From the NCBI GenBank assembly GCA_021324575.1, contig JAJPIW010000011.1, forward strand, positions 30,507 through 94,506: a stretch of 64,000 bases of DNA, read 5' to 3'. The notes under the pieces are model-generated. The model was not told the origin of the DNA. It searched no databases and saw only the letters and a program-made list of their open reading frames with translations. Positions 54,144 to 64,000 of the stretch are shown here, piece after piece; within the stretch, counting starts at the first letter, position 1, and every line of letters starts with the position of its first letter. The translations under genes were made by a program, and so were the position numbers. The stretch comes from Intrasporangiaceae bacterium (GTDB lineage Bacteria; Actinomycetota; Actinomycetes; Actinomycetales; Dermatophilaceae).

Positions 54144-55154
54144 TCAGCCGCCGGCTCCGAGCAGGTCGAGTGCGATCTCGTATGCCGGCCCGCTCACCAC
54201 CCGCGCATGCCCGGTCCCCGCCCACAGGTGGACCAGATCCGGCTGCCCGGTGGCCTTCCCGAACGCCCGCAGCGGCGCGGTGACGTGGTGGACGTGCGGG
54301 TATGCCGCGGGCGCACCGTCGGAGTGCAGGTCGGTCCACGAGGTCCGCAGCGCCCGTGCGGAGCGGCCGGTGAAGGTGCGGGTGACCACGGTCTCCGAAC
54401 GGTCGGTGAGCGCGTGCCGGTGCACGTCGGCCGTCCCCGCCTCGTCGGCCCGCAGGAAGGCCGTGCCACACGACACCGCGTCTGCGCCGGTGGCGAGCAG
54501 GCCGGCCACGTCCTCTCCCGACATGGCTCCACCGCTTGCCACGAGGTGGGTTCCCCTGTCCCGCAACACTTTCACGGCGTTGACGAGGTCGCGGGTCGGA
54601 AGCCCGTGGCGGTTGTCGACCGGCCCGCCGCGGTGCCCGCCGGCCTCCCAGCCCTGGGCGACGATCCCGTCCGCGCCGAGCTCGGTCGCCCACTCGACCT
54701 CACCGGGGTCGTTGACGGTCACCCAGACCTCGGTGCCGACGGCGTGCAGGCGGCCCACGTCGCGAAGCGAGGGCCAGCCGAAGGCGAACGAGACCACGCT
54801 GGGACGTGCGTCGAGGAGCAGCTCCAGCTTCGCGGCATACGCATCGTCGTCCCATCGCGGCTGCCCCAGCGCGATGCCGGCCAGCTCGGCCATCGGCGCG
54901 AGCCGAGCAGCATGGCCGCGAGCCGCCTGCAGGATGGCAGGACTGTCCGGCGAGGGAACGAAAACGTTGACACCGAAGGGTTCTGGACTCACTGAGCGCA
55001 GCGCGTCGATCCGTGTCGCCAGGTCCTCGACACTCAGGTAACCGGCGGCGAGGAAGCCGAACCCACCGGCCCGGGCCACCTCCTTGACCAGCGGCACCGT
55101 GGTCGGCCCGCCCGCCATCGGGGCCAGGACGAGGCGGGCCCGGGGTGAGCTCAT
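54144..55154 (-). CDS. Nitronate monooxygenase family protein
   Basis: 336 residues; a TIM-barrel FMN enzyme of the 2-nitropropane dioxygenase/nitronate monooxygenase class, which oxidises alkyl nitronates. RLVLAPMAGGPTTVPLVKEVARAGGFGFLAAGY is the N-terminal signature; VSFAFGWPS, GIVAQGWEAGGHRGG and LVASGGAMSGEDVAGLLATGADAVSCGTAFL are the FMN-phosphate and catalytic-His regions. ATG 55154 overlaps the DUF3046 stop (ATGA). A specific substrate cannot be named. Confidence 0.9.
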   Translation of the reverse strand: MSSPRARLVLAPMAGGPTTVPLVKEVARAGGFGFLAAGYLSVEDLATRIDALRSVSPEPFGVNVFVPSPDSPAILQAARGHAARLAPMAELAGIALGQPRWDDDAYAAKLELLLDARPSVVSFAFGWPSLRDVGRLHAVGTEVWVTVNDPGEVEWATELGADGIVAQGWEAGGHRGGPVDNRHGLPTRDLVNAVKVLRDRGTHLVASGGAMSGEDVAGLLATGADAVSCGTAFLRADEAGTADVHRHALTDRSETVVTRTFTGRSARALRTSWTDLHSDGAPAAYPHVHHVTAPLRAFGKATGQPDLVHLWAGTGHARVVSGPAYEIALDLLGAGG

Positions 55155-55372
55155 CGGGAGGGCGAGACGTCGCGCCCCAGCCGCCGGGACTCCGGGACGT
55201 CCATGGCCTCGCACAGCGCCAGCCAGACCGTGCGCGGCGCGATGCCTGCCTCGATCGCCTCGTCGGCGGTCCGACCGTCGAGGGTGGTGAGGTGCTGGGT
55301 GCGCATCAGGGTCACGGCATACCCCTCCCCGAACTCGTCCTCGACGAGGCTCCGGAACACGCTGAGTCGCAC
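55151..55372 (-). CDS. DUF3046 family protein
   Basis: 73 residues. VRLSVFRSLVEDEFGEGYAVTLMRTQHLTTLDGRTADEAIEAGIAPRTVWLALCEAMDVPESRR is a typical DUF3046 protein; function unknown. In many actinobacteria this gene lies directly next to recA/recX. Here it is about 5 kb upstream of recA on the same strand, separated by the quinone reductase and the SpoIIE/STAS pair, and coupled to nitronate monooxygenase by ATGA. GTG 55372 is the family start. Confidence 0.92.
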   Translation of the reverse strand: MRLSVFRSLVEDEFGEGYAVTLMRTQHLTTLDGRTADEAIEAGIAPRTVWLALCEAMDVPESRRLGRDVSPSR

Positions 55373-55439
55373 AAACAGCGAGTCTAGATTGGGCGGAGCG
55401 AGCCCCCGAACACAGCCGCCGAGGACCAAGGACGCTCAG

Positions 55440-57077
<1,638 letters not shown>

Positions 57078-57111
57078 TCCCGGCCCCGGCCGTCAGCGGC
57101 ATACTGACGCC

Positions 57112-58104
57112 ATGCAGCTCATCACCGCCGACGGCGTCCCGACGTCACTCGCCCGCGTCTCCGACCCGACGGCTACCCCGGTCCGGGTCGGCGTCGTCCA
57201 GCACGCCTGGGACGCCGACCCCGAGCGGCTCCGCGAGACCCTGCGGGACGGCATACGGACCGCTGCCGAGGCCGGTGCCCAGGTCGTGTTCCTCCCCGAG
57301 CTGACCCTGTCCCGCTACCCCGCAGACGCCCTCCCCTCCGGGACGCCGTCGGAGACCGCGGAGTCGCTCGACGACGGCCCGACGATGGCCTTCGCGCGCT
57401 CTGCCGCAACGGAGCTCGGCGTCCACGTCCACGCCTCCCTCTACGAGCGGGCCGACGCGGGCGACGGCCTGGGCTTCAACACCGCGATCCTCGTCGGGCC
57501 GACCGGCGAGCTCGTGGCCCGCACCCGCAAGACGCACATCCCGGTCACCGCCGGCTACTACGAGGACAAGTACTTCCGCCCCGGCCCGCCGGACGACGCG
57601 TATCCCGTTGTCTCCGTTGCCGATCCGGCGATCCGCCTGGGTATGCCGACCTGTTGGGACGAGTGGTTCCCCGAGGTCGCCCGCGCCTATGCGATCGGCG
57701 GCGCGCAGGTCCTCGTCTACCCCACCGCCATCGGGTCCGAGCCCGACCACCCCGACTTCGACACCCAGCCGCTGTGGGAGCACACGATCGTCGGGCACGC
57801 GATCGCCAACGGCTTGTTCGTCGTCGTCCCGAACCGCTGCGGCACCGAGGGACTGATCACCTTCTACGGCTCCTCGTTCATCGCCGACCCCTACGGCCGG
57901 GTCCTCGTCAAGGCACCGCGCGACGAGCCGGCGGTTCTCGTCGCCGATCTGGACCTGGCGCAGGGCAAGGACTGGATCGACCTGTTCCCGTTCCTCGCGA
58001 CCCGTCGTCCGGACTCGTATGCCGCGCTGACCGCACCCATCCGGCCCGAGCACGTACGCCTCGACCCGAACTCCGTCACGCGCGGCACCGAGGTCGAGGC
58101 GTGA
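57112..58104 (+). CDS. aguB: N-carbamoylputrescine amidase
   Basis: 330 residues of the nitrilase superfamily; converts N-carbamoylputrescine to putrescine, CO2 and ammonia. The catalytic triad is Glu in VVFLPELTLSR, Lys in ARTRKTHIP and Cys in LGMPTCWDEWFPE. The segment GYYEDKYFRPG and the C-terminal FPFLATRRPDSYAAL are AguB-like. ATG 57112 gives a longer N terminus than some relatives. It overlaps aguA as GTGA and completes the pathway from agmatine. Confidence 0.93.
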   Translation: MQLITADGVPTSLARVSDPTATPVRVGVVQHAWDADPERLRETLRDGIRTAAEAGAQVVFLPELTLSRYPADALPSGTPSETAESLDDGPTMAFARSAATELGVHVHASLYERADAGDGLGFNTAILVGPTGELVARTRKTHIPVTAGYYEDKYFRPGPPDDAYPVVSVADPAIRLGMPTCWDEWFPEVARAYAIGGAQVLVYPTAIGSEPDHPDFDTQPLWEHTIVGHAIANGLFVVVPNRCGTEGLITFYGSSFIADPYGRVLVKAPRDEPAVLVADLDLAQGKDWIDLFPFLATRRPDSYAALTAPIRPEHVRLDPNSVTRGTEVEA

Positions 58105-59159
58105 CGACCCAGCCGGCGCCCGGCCCCGGTCGCTGGCGGATGCCGGCCGAGTGGGAGCCGCACGAGCGGACCTGGATGGCCTGGCCCAGCCAGGGCTACA
58201 CCCTCGGCGACACGGTCGAGGAGGTCGAGTCGGCCCGTGGGACCTGGGCAGCCGTGGCCAAGGCGGTGGCCCGCTTCGAGCCGGTCACGCTCGTCGTCGA
58301 CCCCGGTGACGTCCAGGTGGCGCACTCCTACCTCGACGCCGACCACCGGATCACGCTCGTCGAGGCACCGCTCGATGATGCCTGGATGCGAGACATCGGG
58401 CCGAGCTTCGTTGTCTCACAGTCCGGTTCGCTCGGCGCGGTCGACTGGGTCTTCAACGGCTGGGGCGCGCAGTCCTGGGCCACGTGGGGCAACGACGAGC
58501 GGATCGCTGGCTTCGTCGGTGGGCAGGCGGCCGCCGAGGTCATCGGCTCGTCGATGGTCAACGAGGGCGGTGGCATCCACGTCGACGGCCACGGCACGGT
58601 CCTGCTCACCGAGACCGTCCAGCTCGACCCGGGCCGCAACCCCGGCCTGACCCGGGCCGACGTGGAGGCCGAGCTGGCGCGCACGATCGGCGCCACGGCA
58701 TACGTCTGGCTCCCTCGCGGACTGACCCGCGACTACGACGAGTTCGGCACCCGGGGGCACGTCGACATCGTCGCCACCTTCGCCGCCCCCGGTGTCGTCC
58801 TCCTGCACTGGCAGGAGGACCACGACCACCCCGACTACGGCGTATGCCGCGAGCTCGAGGCCGTCCTCGAGGGCACCCTCGACGCCCGGGGCGAGGCACT
58901 GCGCGTCGTCAAGGTGCCGGCTCCGAGGACCACCCACGACGACGAGGGGCCGGTCGACTGGTCCTACATCAACCACCTCGTCGTCAACGGCGGCGTCGTC
59001 GCCTGCACCTTCGCCGACCCCCAGGACGCCGAGTCGCTCGCGATCCTCGCCGCGGCATACGGCGGTCGCGACGTCGTCGGTGTCGACGCTCGTCCCCTCT
59101 TCGCCCGCGGCGGCGGCATCCACTGCATCACCCAGCAACAGCCCCGCACCACCGCCTGA
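58101..59159 (+). CDS. aguA: Agmatine deiminase
   Basis: 352 residues of the guanidino-group modifying (PPAD) family; converts agmatine to N-carbamoylputrescine. Catalytic and binding residues sit in DDAWMRDIGPSF, NEGGGIHVDGHGTVLLTE, GTRGHVDIVATF, and the Cys nucleophile segment GGGIHCITQQQ. GTG 58101 overlaps the aguB stop. Together with aguB it makes putrescine from arginine-derived agmatine or allows agmatine use as nitrogen source. A 17-bp hairpin follows. Confidence 0.95.
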   Translation: MTTQPAPGPGRWRMPAEWEPHERTWMAWPSQGYTLGDTVEEVESARGTWAAVAKAVARFEPVTLVVDPGDVQVAHSYLDADHRITLVEAPLDDAWMRDIGPSFVVSQSGSLGAVDWVFNGWGAQSWATWGNDERIAGFVGGQAAAEVIGSSMVNEGGGIHVDGHGTVLLTETVQLDPGRNPGLTRADVEAELARTIGATAYVWLPRGLTRDYDEFGTRGHVDIVATFAAPGVVLLHWQEDHDHPDYGVCRELEAVLEGTLDARGEALRVVKVPAPRTTHDDEGPVDWSYINHLVVNGGVVACTFADPQDAESLAILAAAYGGRDVVGVDARPLFARGGGIHCITQQQPRTTA

Positions 59160-59180
59160 GCGTCAGCCTCGCAGAGCCAG

Positions 59181-59240
59181 TCGACCGATCACGACACTTG
59201 GGATCAGCCGCCGGGGATCCCGCGTGTCGTGATCGCTCGA
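59181..59240. terminator. Hairpin after aguA, possible bidirectional element
   Basis: TCGACCGATCACGACAC (59181-59197) pairs with its near-complement at 59224-59240 over 17 bp with one mismatch. The 26-bp loop contains a further small dyad, GGGATC/GATCCC. It lies 21 bp past the aguA stop and about 105 bp before lhr, in the only intergenic space there. A terminator is the simplest reading, but no T-run follows and the long loop is atypical. Confidence 0.6.
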
Positions 59241-59345
59241 CGACCTTGGCTGCGCGACCGACCCTCACGTTCCCCACGTCGTTGCCGCACCCGGCGCGCA
59301 GACGCACCCGCCTGTGTCGGTGGCGGGTGAGAGGCTGTGGCTCTC

Positions 59346-64000
<4,655 letters not shown>

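Overview
The window is a 64 kb piece of a high-GC (about 70% by eye) actinobacterial chromosome. GTG starts, 4-bp ATGA/GTGA overlaps, a mycobacterial-type recA promoter and the recA-recX-miaB-def-miaA-dapF-hflX housekeeping set all fit Actinomycetota. The mix of DUF3046, DUF3516 helicase, DUF222/HNH and Lhr proteins suggests Micrococcales, perhaps near Intrasporangiaceae; that family-level guess is inference. I see no rRNA, tRNA, CRISPR array, prophage or insertion sequence.

Layout. 1-2659: a 5'-truncated acetaldehyde-type dehydrogenase with its DUF779 partner and a tyrosine phosphatase. 2660-9565: lepA and rpsT on the minus strand, separated by a PemK-like protein, a DUF222/HNH nuclease and four unrelated GC-rich tandem-repeat arrays. 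9819-14064: holA, then a tightly overlapping three-gene operon (flavin monooxygenase-like protein, leaderless PhnD-like binding protein, TusA-like/diiron protein) of unknown pathway. 14235-30687: DinG helicase, GH63-like glucosidase, a NarL-type two-component system with two divergent membrane genes, a PadR operon, a DUF3516 Ski2-like helicase, a MarR/MFS efflux pair and hflX. 30755-40687: accessory genes (an SDR lacking the usual Tyr, a VanY-like peptidase, an rRNA methyltransferase-like protein, a (p)ppGpp synthetase, a Phd/VapC pair with a suspicious homopolymer, GGT, an esterase beside a hydrolase-LuxR fusion, an MddA-like methyltransferase). 40699-50196: dapF, miaA, def, miaB, recX, recA, interrupted between miaB and recX by a cassette resembling a type VII effector with a lipoprotein immunity partner. 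50594-64000: quinone reductase, a MASE1/SpoIIE/HATPase phosphatase with a STAS partner, nitronate monooxygenase with DUF3046, an acyl-CoA synthetase, the agmatine-to-putrescine pair aguB-aguA, and the start of a large Lhr helicase that runs off the window.

How the genes work together. One theme is DNA repair: recA, recX, DinG, Lhr and the Ski2-like helicase, with recA carrying a RecA-NDp/PafBC-type promoter and a degenerate LexA box. Another is RNA and translation maintenance: lepA, hflX, miaA, miaB, def and rpsT. The most striking window-wide signal is the heptamer GTATGCC/GGCATAC, which I count about 80 times, more than ten times what base composition predicts. It is spread evenly over both strands, forces rare codons (TAT, GCA, ATA) wherever it falls, and has its longest gap exactly over the type VII-like cassette.
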